Positions 28,503-41,407 of a stretch of DNA of 64,000 nt are shown here, piece by piece. Source of the DNA: an uncultured Erythrobacter sp. GTDB taxonomy: Bacteria > Pseudomonadota > Alphaproteobacteria > Sphingomonadales > Sphingomonadaceae. A program made the position numbers and the translations under genes. How positions within the stretch are numbered: the first letter of the stretch is position 1; each line of letters starts with the position of its first letter. Where the stretch lies: positions 141,501 through 205,500 of the forward strand of contig NZ_OY284436.1 in NCBI RefSeq assembly GCF_958304185.1. Reading direction: 5' to 3'. The notes below the pieces were generated by a model, which was not told the origin of the DNA, did not search any database, and was given only the letters and a program-made list of their open reading frames with translations.

Positions 28503-29266
28503 GCTGGTGCTCCCTCAAGACCCTGTCCAGCCCGACCCATGACCGGCGCGAGGCGTCCGGCTACAGCCGTACCTGCGCCCTGACCTGCGTGTTGGGCGCT
28601 GGCGGGGGCGGCTTCCTTGATCTCGGTCAAATTCCGTTCGATCGCGCCATATTGTGCGCGGGCCTCGGCGATCATCTGGGCTACGTGAGCCGCTTCAGGC
28701 ACAGCGCGCAGCATCGGCTGGGGCATCGCATAGTGGAACGGGCGCACGTGCGGCCACAACAGTAGCGTGCTGAGCAGTCGCTCACCGGTCAGTTCAAAGG
28801 CGATGTCGCCGTGACCCTTGCCGCGTGCGCGGAAGTTGGCGGCGGTGATCTGCTTCAAGGGAAGGTTGATCCGCGTCTCGATCGCCATGCCGATGCGCAT
28901 GATCATCCGCGCGTCGGTAAGGATGTAGAGCGTGGTGCGCGCACTGGCCCAGGCAAGAAAGTAGAGCAGGCCGACCAGCACCACCCCGAGGCCGGCAGCA
29001 ACCAGCGCGGCGGTGGGGTTGCCCGTCAGCACCGCGACCACCGAAAGCGCGGCCATATAGGCTCCGGCTTTGTGGGCATGGAACGCCGAGCGCGCCAGCA
29101 GACCGACCGTGGGACGGCCCTTCCACAAAACCTTTTCCTCAGGTGCCGGCGTGCCGATCCGGTCGCCGAATGCCTTGGGCCCATCATTTTCGAGCGAGGC
29201 GTGATCGAGGCCGGTACGCAGCGACGTTTCCGTCGCTGCTGCACCTGCGGTTTGGTTCAGATCCAT
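28499..29266 (-). CDS. puhB: PuhB, reaction-centre assembly protein (PH-like domain)
   Basis: The 255-aa membrane protein has the conserved PEEKVLWKGRP entry, two or three hydrophobic segments and a PH-like domain around LYILTDARMIMRIG to DIAFELTG. PuhB assists assembly of the reaction centre, probably through the H subunit. The last 40 residues are Ala/Gly/Gln-rich and probably disordered. The ATG at 29266 overlaps the puhA end by 10 bp. Confidence 0.92.
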   Translation of the reverse strand: MDLNQTAGAAATETSLRTGLDHASLENDGPKAFGDRIGTPAPEEKVLWKGRPTVGLLARSAFHAHKAGAYMAALSVVAVLTGNPTAALVAAGLGVVLVGLLYFLAWASARTTLYILTDARMIMRIGMAIETRINLPLKQITAANFRARGKGHGDIAFELTGERLLSTLLLWPHVRPFHYAMPQPMLRAVPEAAHVAQMIAEARAQYGAIERNLTEIKEAAPASAQHAGQGAGTAVAGRLAPVMGRAGQGLEGAPA

Positions 29267-30063
29267 GCTTCAGACCTTTCCGGAGTCGCATACATGTAAC
29301 CGCCGCCGAAATAGGCCTGGACGCGGTCTTCTTCGTAGCGGGTGATGATGCCAGCGGTTTCGAGCGTCGGTGCGTTCTCGAACTGCGCGGCAGTGATGGC
29401 GTCGATCTCGACGAACTTGGGCTTGTCCTCGATGATCGGCAGCAGTGCGTCGATCAGGCCGTTGCCGTGGACCGTGGCGACCATCATCGGTGCCAGCACC
29501 TTCTTGCCGGTGGTGGTTTCGACTTCGAGGTAACGGATCAGGTGTTCGGCCTGATCGACCCAGATATCGCTGACCTTGCCCACGGTCACGCCGTCGGCAG
29601 CAACCACGGGCCAGCCGACCAGCTGCGGATCCTGCGGCGAGACGATGATCTCGTGGCTTTGGGCGATCGGAACGATACGCGGACGACCATCGAAGGTGAG
29701 GTCGGGATACTTGGAGCGATTGGCAAAGGCGGCCGGGCCCATGCCGTCGATCATCGGATCGCCGGTCGGCACCAGCGGCGCTCCGGCGGAGCGGAAGGCC
29801 GGCACGCCGGGGACGTTGATGTCATCGCGGGCGACGTCTTCCGGCACATAGGTGCCGCGGCCGTTCGGCAGCTGGAAGGTCTTCTTGCCCGCGTCAAACA
29901 GGCTGCCGGGGTGAATCTTGCCGGTGCCCTCATCTTCGAGCGGATAGCCCTCGCGGCGGCTTTCGCGGTTCAGGTAGAACACCAGAGCGATGAAGAATCC
30001 GAAAAACAGCAGGAAGGTGAGTTCGGCAACATCGAAGGTGCCGACGATATAGGCAGCGTTCAT
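29257..30063 (-). CDS. puhA: Photosynthetic reaction centre subunit H
   Basis: The 268-aa protein has a single membrane span near the N terminus (about residues 12-30, AELTFLLFFGFFIALVFYL) and a large cytoplasmic domain. The family sequences YLNRESRREGYPLE, the PRC-barrel segment VVAADGVTVGKVSDIWVD and the RYLEVE block identify subunit H. It caps the L-M pair and controls proton delivery to quinone B. It lies 73 bp after lhaA, enough room for its own promoter, although none is obvious. Confidence 0.97.
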   Translation of the reverse strand: MNAAYIVGTFDVAELTFLLFFGFFIALVFYLNRESRREGYPLEDEGTGKIHPGSLFDAGKKTFQLPNGRGTYVPEDVARDDINVPGVPAFRSAGAPLVPTGDPMIDGMGPAAFANRSKYPDLTFDGRPRIVPIAQSHEIIVSPQDPQLVGWPVVAADGVTVGKVSDIWVDQAEHLIRYLEVETTTGKKVLAPMMVATVHGNGLIDALLPIIEDKPKFVEIDAITAAQFENAPTLETAGIITRYEEDRVQAYFGGGYMYATPERSEAWI

Positions 30064-30136
30064 TTCATATTCCTCTCATGGAACAATCCGGCTGAGGCGG
30101 AGCCGGCCAAGGATCGGGACGGGCGGGCACAGGTAA

Positions 30137-31576
30137 TCATGTCGGAAACTCAACGAGCCCAAAGGGCTGGGCGAGCGGGTCTTCGGCGTCGTCCGGCAGG
30201 CGGCGCTGGTGGCTGACCAGCGGGCCGATTGCGGCAAGGCCGATAAGCAGAAGAGCGATTTCGAGGATGTAGACCGAGCCATATCCGGTGGCGCGCATGG
30301 CGATGCTGGCGGTCTGATCACCGCTTTGCAGCAGCGCGGCGACCCCGTCGCGCATCAGGCCGCCGATGGCGATGCCCAAACCGGCGCAGGTCGCCTGCAC
30401 GGCGCCCCATGCGCCCAGCGCAAGGCCCGCAGTCTGATGCTTGGCAAGGCTCATCGCTTCCATCAGCGTGCCGACCGAGAACAGCCCAAGGCCGACCCCG
30501 ATGGTCAGCGCACCGGCATACAGCATCAGCGGCGCGCCGAAGGGGGCAGCGAACAGTACCAGCAGAAAGGCATTGATCCCGACCACCAGTCCGGCCCCGG
30601 CGAGCCGGAGCGGATCCCAGCCGCGTGCCAGCGCGCGGCCTGAAAGCATGAAACCAAACAGCGAACCGAGCGCCCAGGCGCCCGTAAGTCCCGTGGTTGC
30701 GCCGACCGAAAGGCCGAGGATCTCTCCGCCATAAGGCTCAAGCAGCGCATCCTGCATGGCAAAGCCCGCTGCGCCGATGCCGATCGCGGTCAGGAGCCGA
30801 GCGTTGCGGCCGTCGGTGATGAAGGCCTGCCAGATTTCTTTGAACGTCGCCGTCTCACGCTCGGGTGCGGTCACGGCCGGGTTGCGGGCTTCCTGCTTCC
30901 ACAGGGCGATCACGTTGAGAATGACCGTTAGCAGCGCACAGCCCTGGATCACCTGCACCAGCTTGGTCGCGGAATAATCGGACAGCACGCCGCCGATCAC
31001 GAAGGCGGAAAACATCATGCCGACCAGCAGCATCACGTAAAGCAGCGCGACCGCGCGCGGGCGCTTGTCTTCAGGCGCAAGGTCGGTCGCGAGCGCGAGG
31101 CCAGCAGTCTGAGTGACATGGAAGCCGGTGCCGGTCAGCAGGAAGGCGGCGGTCGCGGCGACGAGGCCGATCTCGAACCGCTCAGGGATGCCGAGTAGCA
31201 GCAGCGCAAAGGGCATGATCGCCAAGCCGCCGAACTGCATCAGTGTGCCGAACCAGATATAGGGCACCCGCCGCCAGCCGAGCACCGAGCGGTGCGTGTC
31301 GGACTTATGGCCGATCAGCGCGCGGAAGGGGGCGGCAAACAGCGGCACCGCAATCAGCAGCGCGACCAGCCAAGTGGGCGTGCCAAGCTCGACCACCATG
31401 ACCCGGTTCAAGGTGCCGTTGAGCAGCACCATCGCCATGCCGACGCTCACCTGAAACAGCGCGAGGCGTAGCAGACGGGGCAGCGGCAGGTCCACACTCG
31501 CCGCATCCGCAAACGGCAGCAGCTGGAAAACCAGCGCCGTCCAATGCGGTTTGGGAGGGCGGACCGGCTGTGTCAT
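30137..31576 (-). CDS. lhaA: LhaA, PucC-family LH1 assembly factor
   Basis: The 479-aa MFS-fold membrane protein has 12 predicted spans and the PucC/LhaA family blocks RLALFQVSVGMAMVLLNGTLNRV and HRSVLGWRRVPYIW. LhaA promotes LH1 assembly around the reaction centre. It starts by an ATGA overlap with bchM and precedes puhA, the standard order bchM-lhaA-puhA. A second PucC-family gene lies at 44050-45408. Confidence 0.95.
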   Translation of the reverse strand: MTQPVRPPKPHWTALVFQLLPFADAASVDLPLPRLLRLALFQVSVGMAMVLLNGTLNRVMVVELGTPTWLVALLIAVPLFAAPFRALIGHKSDTHRSVLGWRRVPYIWFGTLMQFGGLAIMPFALLLLGIPERFEIGLVAATAAFLLTGTGFHVTQTAGLALATDLAPEDKRPRAVALLYVMLLVGMMFSAFVIGGVLSDYSATKLVQVIQGCALLTVILNVIALWKQEARNPAVTAPERETATFKEIWQAFITDGRNARLLTAIGIGAAGFAMQDALLEPYGGEILGLSVGATTGLTGAWALGSLFGFMLSGRALARGWDPLRLAGAGLVVGINAFLLVLFAAPFGAPLMLYAGALTIGVGLGLFSVGTLMEAMSLAKHQTAGLALGAWGAVQATCAGLGIAIGGLMRDGVAALLQSGDQTASIAMRATGYGSVYILEIALLLIGLAAIGPLVSHQRRLPDDAEDPLAQPFGLVEFPT

Positions 31577-32276
31577 CCGTGGCGCACCAGTTCCAGCGCT
31601 TGCGAGGTGTAGAACCCGCTGCTGATGCGCTGGGTGCGACCGATGCTCCAGCCTGGCAGGCGGGAAAGCCGTTCGCGCAGATCGCCCTCGGCCGTCGGGA
31701 CAATCGCGGGCGAGCGGTCGGATTTGGGGAAGAACTTGCCGACTTCGTGCATCGCGCTCAGCAGGCGCGTGCGCGGGGCAAAGGTGAACAGGATCGATCC
31801 GGTGGTGCGCTGCGCCAGCTGGGTCAGGGCATCGACCAGATCTTCGGGCTGATAATGGATCAGCGAGTCCATCGCGACCACATGGGCAAAAGTGCCCAGC
31901 TGCGGATCAAGCATATCGCCCGAGCGCCAGTGGATGCGGCCGTGGCCGATGAACGAGGGCGTGCGTTCTCGGGCGACTTCGACGAGGCCTGCGGCGACAT
32001 CAATCCCGGTGACTTCGGCGCCGCGGCACGCCGCCGCAACAGCCAGCGAACCCGTGCCGCATCCGGCATCGAGAACCTTGGTGCGGCGTAAGTCGGTCGG
32101 CAACCAGTCCAGCAGGTTGGCACGCATCGCATCGCGTCCGGCGCGCACGGTCGCGCGGATGCCGCTGACCTTCGCGTCGGAGGTAAGGTCGATCCACGCC
32201 TGACGCGCGGTGCTGTCGAAATAGGTCGCCAGCGCTTCGCGCCGGTGATCATATTCGGATGAGTGCCGGGTCGCCA

Positions 32277-32277
<1 letters not shown>
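31573..32277 (-). CDS. bchM: Mg-protoporphyrin IX O-methyltransferase
   Basis: The 234-aa SAM-dependent enzyme methylates the ring C propionate before cyclisation. Motif I is VLDAGCGTGSL, and MDSLIHY and APRTRLLSAMHEVGKFFP are typical of BchM. The start is ATG 32277, which overlaps the bchL TAA by one base; an upstream open frame to 32430 is bchL sequence in another phase. It ends in an ATGA overlap with lhaA. Confidence 0.96.
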
Positions 32278-33179
<902 letters not shown>

Positions 33180-33192
33180 CTATCCCTTGAAT

Positions 33193-36100
33193 TCATTCTG
33201 CCGGGAACACGCCTTCGAGGCGGTCCTCCAGCTCGTCATTAGCTTCGCGCAAGGCGGCGAGAGTGGCTTCATCCGGCGCCCACAGGTTGCGGTCGCAGGC
33301 TTCCAGCAGCCGGTTCGCCACGCGGCCCGCGCTCTTGGGGTTGAGCGCCGACATCCGCCGCCGCATTTCGGCATCCAGCACGAAGGTCTCGGAAATCTTC
33401 TGGTACACCCATGGGGCGACCTGACCGGTTGTAGCCGACCAGCCCAGCGTGCTGGTCACATGGCCTTCAATCTGGCGAACGCCTTCGTAACCATGTTCCA
33501 GCAGGCCTTCGAACCACTTGGGGTTCAACGTGCGGGTGCGGGTTTCGAGGTCGATCTGCTCGCCGAGCGTGCGCACCTTGGTGCTGCCGCGCGTCGCATC
33601 GAGGATATAGACTGGCGTTTCCGCCCCCTTGGCCCGCGCGACCGAGCGGGTCACGCCGCCAAGCCCGTCGACATACTGATCGACATCATTGATGCCGAGT
33701 TCGACGCTTTCGAGGTTCTGGTAGGTGAAATCGACCGTGCTCAAAGCGCTTTGCAACAATTCGCGCTGCTGCACCGGCTTGCCCGAGACCCCGTAGGCAA
33801 AGCCCTTGTTGATCTCGAACGCATTGGCGAGTTCATCGGGATCGGCCCAGACGCCGCCTTCGATCATCTGGTTGACGTTGGCGCCATAAGCGCCCTCGGC
33901 ATTGGAGAAGACGCGCAAGGCAGCGGTCTCGAGATCGCAGCCGTGCTTTTCCATCTGCGCCAGCGTGTGTTTGCGGACGAAGTTGGCTTCAAGCGTCTCG
34001 TCTTCGGCCTGGCTGGCGAGCAGCGCGGCTTCGGCGAGCATCCGGGTCTGCATCGGCAGCAGATCGCGGAAGATGCCCGAAAGCGTCATAACCACATCGA
34101 TCCGCGGACGACCCAGATCGGCCAGAGGGATGAGTTCCGCGCCGGCCAGACGACCATAGGAGTCGCGGCGGGGGCGGGCGCCCATCAGCGTCATCGCTTG
34201 CGCGATCTGGACGCCTTCGGACTTCATGTTGTCGGTGCCCCACAGCACCATCGCGATGCTTTCAGGGAAGGGCTCGCCGCCATTCACATGGCGCGCGATC
34301 AGCTGTTCGGCCTGCTCATTGCCCAGACGGCAGGCATAGGCCGACGGCATCAGGAACGGATCGAAGCCGTGGATATTGCGGCCCGTGGGCAGCACATCGG
34401 GGTTCACCACCACATCGCCGCCGGGGGCGGGCTGGACGTATCCGCCATCCAGCGCGTGGATCAACGCGCCCAGTTCGTCCGAGGAATCGAGCTTGGCTGC
34501 CAGCATCGCGCGTTCGGGTGTCGGGCCATCAAGGCTGCCCGCTTCCATCATCGCATCGAGCATATCTTCGCGCTCAATCCCTTGCGGGTTGCGGCCGAGG
34601 ATATGCAGGCCATGCGGGATCAGCGCCGCTTCCATTTCGTAAAGCCGGGCAGGCAGCTCGCCGATATCGGCATAGGTGATGTCGAGCGCTTCGCACTGAT
34701 CGGCGACCAGTTGTGCAAGGTCAGTACGCTCAGCAGCATGGTCGGCATCGTCAATCGTGGTGCGCCAGCGTTCGACGCTCACCTTGAGTTCGACCAGGCC
34801 CTTGTACAGTCCGGCCTGCGCGAGCGGCGGGGTGAGATAGCTCACCAGCGTCGCGCCAGAGCGGCGCTTGGCCAGCATCCCTTCGGACGGGTTATTGGCG
34901 GCATAGAGGTAGAAATTGGGCGTGTCGCCGATCAGGCGATCCGGCCAGCACTTACCCGACATTCCCGCCTGCTTGCCCGGCATGAATTCGAGCGCGCCGT
35001 GGGTGCCGAAATGCAAGATGGCGTGGGCGCCGAAGTCTTCACGGATCCAGCGGTAGAACGCGCTGAAGGCGTGGGTGGGGCTGAAGGTGCCTTCGAACAG
35101 CAACCGCATCGGGTCGCCTTCGTAGCCGAAGCCCGGTTGCACGCCGACGAAGACATTGCCGAAATGCGCGCCCTGGATGAGAATGTTGCCGCCGTCGGAC
35201 AGCTGCTTGCCGGGGGCGGGGCCCCATGCGGCTTCGATTTCGGCGAGATGCTTTTCGCGCCGCACGTGTTCATCGGCCGGGATACGGTGGGCGACGTTGG
35301 CATCGGTGCCGTAGCGATCGGTATTGCCCTTCAACAGCGCGTCCCGCATCGCATCGACGCTTTCGGGGACGTCGACCCCATAGCCATCGGCGCTGAGGCG
35401 CTGAAGCGTGGCGTAGAGCGATTCGTGCACTGCCATGAAGGCGGCGGTTCCGGTGGCTCCGGCATTGGGCGGGAAGTTGAACACCACGATGGCGAGCTTG
35501 CGGGCTGCACGCTCGCTCTTGCGCAGCTGGATCAGTTTGACGGTGCGCGCGGCCAGCGCCTCGGCGCGTTCCGGGCAGGCCTGCATCGGACGGGCTTTGT
35601 GCGAAGCGGGACGGGCGCAATTGCGATCACAGCCGGTGCAGCCCTTGTCCGAATTGCCCGCGCGGCCGCCGAACACGCTCGGCACGGTCGAACCGTCAAG
35701 CTCCGGCATGGCGACCATCATCGTCGATTCAAGCGGCAGGAGGCCTTGCGGGCGGTGCGCCCAATCCTCGATCGTCTGGAACTCAATCGCATGGGCGGCG
35801 AGGTAAGGCAGGTCGAGCTTGCCCAGTATATCGCGCGCGGCTTGGGCATCGGAATACGCGGGGCCGCCGACGAGGCTGAAGCCGGTGAGGTTCACCACCG
35901 CGTCCACCGTGGGCTGGCCATCCGGGCCGATGAAGAAAGCTTCTATCGCCGGACGCGCATCAAGCCCGCTGGCGAATACCGGAACGACCTTGAGCCCTGC
36001 GGCTTCGAAGGCCGCAATCGCGCCGTCATAATGCGCGCAGTCACGGCCGAGCAGGTAGGAGCGCAGCAGGATCAGACCGACCGTGCCGTGCTGGCCTTCC

Positions 36101-36852
36101 TCACGCGGGAGGAGGCGCAGGCTTTCGGAGATGCGCTGCTGGGTGCGCGGGTGATAGACCCCGGTTTCGGGATATTCGAGCGGGGCTTCGGCCTTGGTGA
36201 TCCCACGGCGATAGAGCCGCTCACCAGCCGCATAGCGGTCGATCAGAGCGCGGACCATCGCAACGACATTCTCGTCCGAACCGGCCAGCCAATATTGCAG
36301 GGTCAGGAAATAGGCGCGCACGTCCTGCGCGGTGCCGGGAATGAAGCGCAGCAGCTTGGGCAGGCGGCGCAGCATCTTCATCTGCCCCGCGCCCGAATTG
36401 CCGCCGGGCTTGCCAGCATTGCCGCGCAGCTTCTTGAGCAGCGCGAGCGGGCCCTTGGCCGGCGCGTCCATCCGGTAGGCGCCCATCTTGGTCAGGCGGA
36501 CAACTTCGCCCGCCGACATCAGGCACACCATCGCATCGCAATCTTCGCGCCGCGCTTCGAGGCTCGGCAGGATCGCGCGGATGTGATCGTCAAGGAAAAG
36601 CATCGTCGCGATGACAATGTCGGCTTCGGCGATGGCCGCCTTGCATTGATCAAGTTCGCCTGCGTCGCTGCCCCATTCGGATGCTGCGTGAAGGCTGAGA
36701 TCGATACCCTCTGCCGCCAGTGCTTCCTCTGCCCGGTCAACTGCGCCTTTGAGGTGATTGTCGAGCGTGACGATCACGACCCGGACGGGTGCGCGGGGGT
36801 CCAGCGTGGAAGCGGAGGCGACATTACCGTGCATAATGCGCCTTTGCGTCAT
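33193..36852 (-). CDS. bchH: Magnesium chelatase subunit H
   Basis: The 1219-aa porphyrin-binding subunit inserts Mg2+ into protoporphyrin IX with BchI and BchD. The N-terminal domain begins [17 protein letters not shown], and the CobN/BchH core contains [15 protein letters not shown] and [10 protein letters not shown], both typical of the family, with full length. ATG 36852 overlaps the bchB end by 29 bp. An ATG at 36834 (MHGNVAS) has AAAGG upstream and is an equally plausible start. Confidence 0.97.
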   Translation of the reverse strand: MTQRRIMHGNVASASTLDPRAPVRVVIVTLDNHLKGAVDRAEEALAAEGIDLSLHAASEWGSDAGELDQCKAAIAEADIVIATMLFLDDHIRAILPSLEARREDCDAMVCLMSAGEVVRLTKMGAYRMDAPAKGPLALLKKLRGNAGKPGGNSGAGQMKMLRRLPKLLRFIPGTAQDVRAYFLTLQYWLAGSDENVVAMVRALIDRYAAGERLYRRGITKAEAPLEYPETGVYHPRTQQRISESLRLLPREEGQHGTVGLILLRSYLLGRDCAHYDGAIAAFEAAGLKVVPVFASGLDARPAIEAFFIGPDGQPTVDAVVNLTGFSLVGGPAYSDAQAARDILGKLDLPYLAAHAIEFQTIEDWAHRPQGLLPLESTMMVAMPELDGSTVPSVFGGRAGNSDKGCTGCDRNCARPASHKARPMQACPERAEALAARTVKLIQLRKSERAARKLAIVVFNFPPNAGATGTAAFMAVHESLYATLQRLSADGYGVDVPESVDAMRDALLKGNTDRYGTDANVAHRIPADEHVRREKHLAEIEAAWGPAPGKQLSDGGNILIQGAHFGNVFVGVQPGFGYEGDPMRLLFEGTFSPTHAFSAFYRWIREDFGAHAILHFGTHGALEFMPGKQAGMSGKCWPDRLIGDTPNFYLYAANNPSEGMLAKRRSGATLVSYLTPPLAQAGLYKGLVELKVSVERWRTTIDDADHAAERTDLAQLVADQCEALDITYADIGELPARLYEMEAALIPHGLHILGRNPQGIEREDMLDAMMEAGSLDGPTPERAMLAAKLDSSDELGALIHALDGGYVQPAPGGDVVVNPDVLPTGRNIHGFDPFLMPSAYACRLGNEQAEQLIARHVNGGEPFPESIAMVLWGTDNMKSEGVQIAQAMTLMGARPRRDSYGRLAGAELIPLADLGRPRIDVVMTLSGIFRDLLPMQTRMLAEAALLASQAEDETLEANFVRKHTLAQMEKHGCDLETAALRVFSNAEGAYGANVNQMIEGGVWADPDELANAFEINKGFAYGVSGKPVQQRELLQSALSTVDFTYQNLESVELGINDVDQYVDGLGGVTRSVARAKGAETPVYILDATRGSTKVRTLGEQIDLETRTRTLNPKWFEGLLEHGYEGVRQIEGHVTSTLGWSATTGQVAPWVYQKISETFVLDAEMRRRMSALNPKSAGRVANRLLEACDRNLWAPDEATLAALREANDELEDRLEGVFPAE

Positions 36853-38395
36853 AGAGGGTTTCGAGATCGATCTGCCTGCGGCCTTCGGCTGCGGCGAAAT
36901 TCTCTGTGTTGCGGCGAGCCTTGCCGCGCACGAAGAACGGGATCTTTTTCAGCTCGCGTTCGGCCTCTGCGGTCCAGAGTGTGCCGTCATCATCCGCCAT
37001 AGCGGGCGCGGGAATGTCTTCCACCGGTGCTTCCGAAACGGCCTGGGCTGACGCCTTGCGGGGCGAATGCGCCGCGTGATGTGATGCGCCCGCTTCGTCG
37101 GAGAATTCGAAATCCTCGCGGAACATGGTGAGCAGGTGCTCTTCAAGGCCCATCACCAGCGGGTGGACCCAGGTGTCGAAGATCACATTCGCGCCTTCAA
37201 AGCCCATCTGCGGGGAATGGCGCGCGGGGAAATCCTGCACGTGGACCGGCGCGGAAATCACCGCACAGGGGATGCCCAGCCGCTTGGCGATATGGCGCTC
37301 CATCTGCGTGCCGAGCACCAGTTCGGGCGCGGCGGCGGCGATGGCATCTTCCACCGCGAGGTGATCGTCGGTGATCAGCGCCTCGATCCCGCAGCGGGCC
37401 GCTTCGGCGCGCACGTCACGGGCGAATTCGCGGCTGTAGCAGCCAAGACCGCAGACTTCGAAGCCCAGTTCCTCGCGGGCGATCCGGGCAGCGGCGACGG
37501 CGTGGGTCGCATCGCCGAAGATGAAGACGCGCTTGGAAGTCAGGTAGGTCGAATCGACCGACCGTGACCACCAAGGCATCCGGGAAGAGGTGTCGCCGAG
37601 GGCAGGCGTGGGATCTGCACCTGCCAGCTCGGCGACGTCGGCGATAAAGGAGCGTGTAGCTCCCACGCCGATTGGGATGGTCCGCACTGCGGGCTGATCG
37701 AAAGTCTTTTCGAGCCAGCGGGCGGCCTCATCTGCGATTTCGGGGTAGAGGACGATGTTGAAATCGGCTTGGCCGATCCGGGTGATGTCCTCCGGGGTGG
37801 CACCCAGCGGAGCGACGAGATTGACCTCGACACCCAGCAGGGCAAGAATCTTGCGGATCTCGACCAGATCATCGCGGTGGCGGAAGCCCAAGGCCGTGGG
37901 GCCAAGGATATTCACGCGCGCTGCGCGGCCTTCACGGGATTCGCGCACCACCGACTTGTCGGCGAGGGTGCGGACGATCTGGTAGAAGGTTTCCGACGCG
38001 CCCCAGTTTTCCTTGCGCTGGTAGCTCGGCAGTTCGAGCGGGATGACCGGGCAGGGCAGCCCCATCGCCTCAGACAGGCCAGCAGGATCGTCCTGGATCA
38101 GCTCTGCGGTGCAAGACGCGCCGACGATGATCGCTTGCGGCTTGAAGCGGGCGACCGCTTCGCGCGCGGCATCCTGGAAGATTTGCGCGGTATCCTTGCC
38201 CAGATCGCGGGCTTCGAAGGTGGTGTAGGTGACCGGCGGACGCTTGCCGCGCCGTTCGATCATCGTGAACAGCAGATCGGCGTAGGTGTCGCCCTGCGGT
38301 GCGTGGAGCACGTAGTGGAGCTTCTCCATCGCGGTCGCCACGCGCATCGCGCCGACATGCGGGGGGCCTTCATAGGTCCAGACTGCCAGTTGCAT
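36824..38395 (-). CDS. bchB: Dark-operative protochlorophyllide reductase subunit B
   Basis: The 523-aa catalytic subunit forms a heterotetramer with Bch[19 protein letters not shown] is the family start. The aspartate that serves as an unusual cluster ligand lies in this N-terminal region, and the cysteines of [14 protein letters not shown] bind the shared cluster. The C-terminal domain ([17 protein letters not shown]) is the conserved helical arm. A linker of about 55 residues before it is Ala/His-rich. Confidence 0.97.
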   Translation of the reverse strand: MQLAVWTYEGPPHVGAMRVATAMEKLHYVLHAPQGDTYADLLFTMIERRGKRPPVTYTTFEARDLGKDTAQIFQDAAREAVARFKPQAIIVGASCTAELIQDDPAGLSEAMGLPCPVIPLELPSYQRKENWGASETFYQIVRTLADKSVVRESREGRAARVNILGPTALGFRHRDDLVEIRKILALLGVEVNLVAPLGATPEDITRIGQADFNIVLYPEIADEAARWLEKTFDQPAVRTIPIGVGATRSFIADVAELAGADPTPALGDTSSRMPWWSRSVDSTYLTSKRVFIFGDATHAVAAARIAREELGFEVCGLGCYSREFARDVRAEAARCGIEALITDDHLAVEDAIAAAAPELVLGTQMERHIAKRLGIPCAVISAPVHVQDFPARHSPQMGFEGANVIFDTWVHPLVMGLEEHLLTMFREDFEFSDEAGASHHAAHSPRKASAQAVSEAPVEDIPAPAMADDDGTLWTAEAERELKKIPFFVRGKARRNTENFAAAEGRRQIDLETLYDAKAHYAR

Positions 38396-38398
38396 CGC

Positions 38399-40257
<1,859 letters not shown>

Positions 40258-40310
40258 GTGATGCGTTAGCCTTTTCTCTCAGACTCGGAGATTACCCTTT
40301 CCAACTTGAG

Positions 40311-40328
40311 TGTCAACTAGATTGGACG
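40311..40328. promoter_or_regulatory. PpsR/CrtJ-type box, bchF-ppaA divergent promoter
   Basis: TGTC (40311-40314), ten bases, then GACG (40325-40328): one mismatch from the TGTC-N10-GACA consensus. It sits in the 241-bp gap between divergent bchF and ppaA. Binding by the PpsR encoded at 41408-42829 is inferred. Confidence 0.65.
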
Positions 40329-40498
40329 TTTAGTTTTGTTGACGATTACAGATTCCCCGGTAAGGTCATTTGCGCCATGCCGGGAAAAAGCGTATTTAGA
40401 GTCGCTGGCCCTTGGGGATCAGGGCTGCTGCCGATCACTGTTGGATCGGTACACCTCCTGCGGAAGGTTCGTCCGCAAGACCTGGGAGGGTCTGACGA

Positions 40499-41395
40499 AT
40501 GGGAGAGTCCAAGGCTTCGAGCATGTTTGGTGCGGGATCGGCGGTCCTGCGGGGGGTCATCTCGGCGCCGCTTGAAGCGGTGCGACGACGCGGTTCTGCT
40601 GCCAACCCCGATCAGCCTGATTCCGTCAACGCGATCATCGAAGGTGAGATCATTCCTCGCCTGTTGATGGCTCACACCAGTTCCGACGTTCAGGCCCGGT
40701 CGAAACGATCCCGAACAATTTCTGCGGACGAAGCCTCGCGCTTCGCCGTTTTGCCGTTGCGGCTCGAAGCGGCGAGCCTGCTTGAAGAGGTCGATGCCTT
40801 CATCACCAAGGGCGCCAGTGTCGAGACGATCTGCCTCGATCTGCTTGCGCCTGCCGCCCGCAAACTGGGCGAGATGTGGGAATCGGATGAGTGCGATTTC
40901 CTTGATGTTACAATGGGTTTATGGCGGCTTCAGGAAGTGATGCGCGAAGTCGCAGCACGCTCGCCCGCCGTAATGGGTGGGATGAGCCTGCCTTACACCG
41001 CGCTGTTCTCTCCAATGCCGGGAGATAACCACAACTTCGGCACGCTGATGATCGAAGAAGTCTTCGCTCGCGGCGGCTGGCGCAGCGAAGCGCTGGTCAA
41101 GCCTGAGCGGCGTGAATTGCTTGATCGCATCGCACGCCAACCCTTTGATCTCATTGGGTTGACCCTCGGGCGCGATTGTCCCAGCTCGGCCCTCGCCAAC
41201 CTCATCAAGGCGGTGCGCAACGTATCGGCCAATCCGCACATCGTGGTGCTTGTCGGCGGGCGAATGATCAACGAAAACCCCGGAGTTGCGATCGAAGTTG
41301 GCGCCGATGGTACAGGAGCAGACGCGCTGGCCGCGCTCGACCTGGCGAATTCGCTACTAAAGACCGCTTCCACCCGCCATCTGAACCTGTTGTAG
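40499..41395 (+). CDS. ppaA: PpaA/AerR-type cobalamin-binding photosynthesis regulator
   Basis: The 298-aa protein has a low-complexity N terminus, a helical domain (about 85-165) and a B12-binding domain. The cobalamin-ligand motif is GDNHNFG with H178. PpaA/AerR proteins act as antirepressors of PpsR/CrtJ and sense light through bound cobalamin in Rhodobacter. The start is ATG 40499 with GGGAGGG ahead. It lies 12 bp before ppsR, the usual pairing, so the sensor and the repressor are co-expressed. Confidence 0.92.
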   Translation: MGESKASSMFGAGSAVLRGVISAPLEAVRRRGSAANPDQPDSVNAIIEGEIIPRLLMAHTSSDVQARSKRSRTISADEASRFAVLPLRLEAASLLEEVDAFITKGASVETICLDLLAPAARKLGEMWESDECDFLDVTMGLWRLQEVMREVAARSPAVMGGMSLPYTALFSPMPGDNHNFGTLMIEEVFARGGWRSEALVKPERRELLDRIARQPFDLIGLTLGRDCPSSALANLIKAVRNVSANPHIVVLVGGRMINENPGVAIEVGADGTGADALAALDLANSLLKTASTRHLNLL

Positions 41396-41407
41396 GTTCG
41401 ATCAGTC

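Noticed and set aside
40336..40460. Additional TGT...ACA pairs upstream of ppaA
   Set aside because: Spacings of 8 or 9 bases do not fit the 12-base interval of PpsR sites, and the flanking C/G bases are absent.
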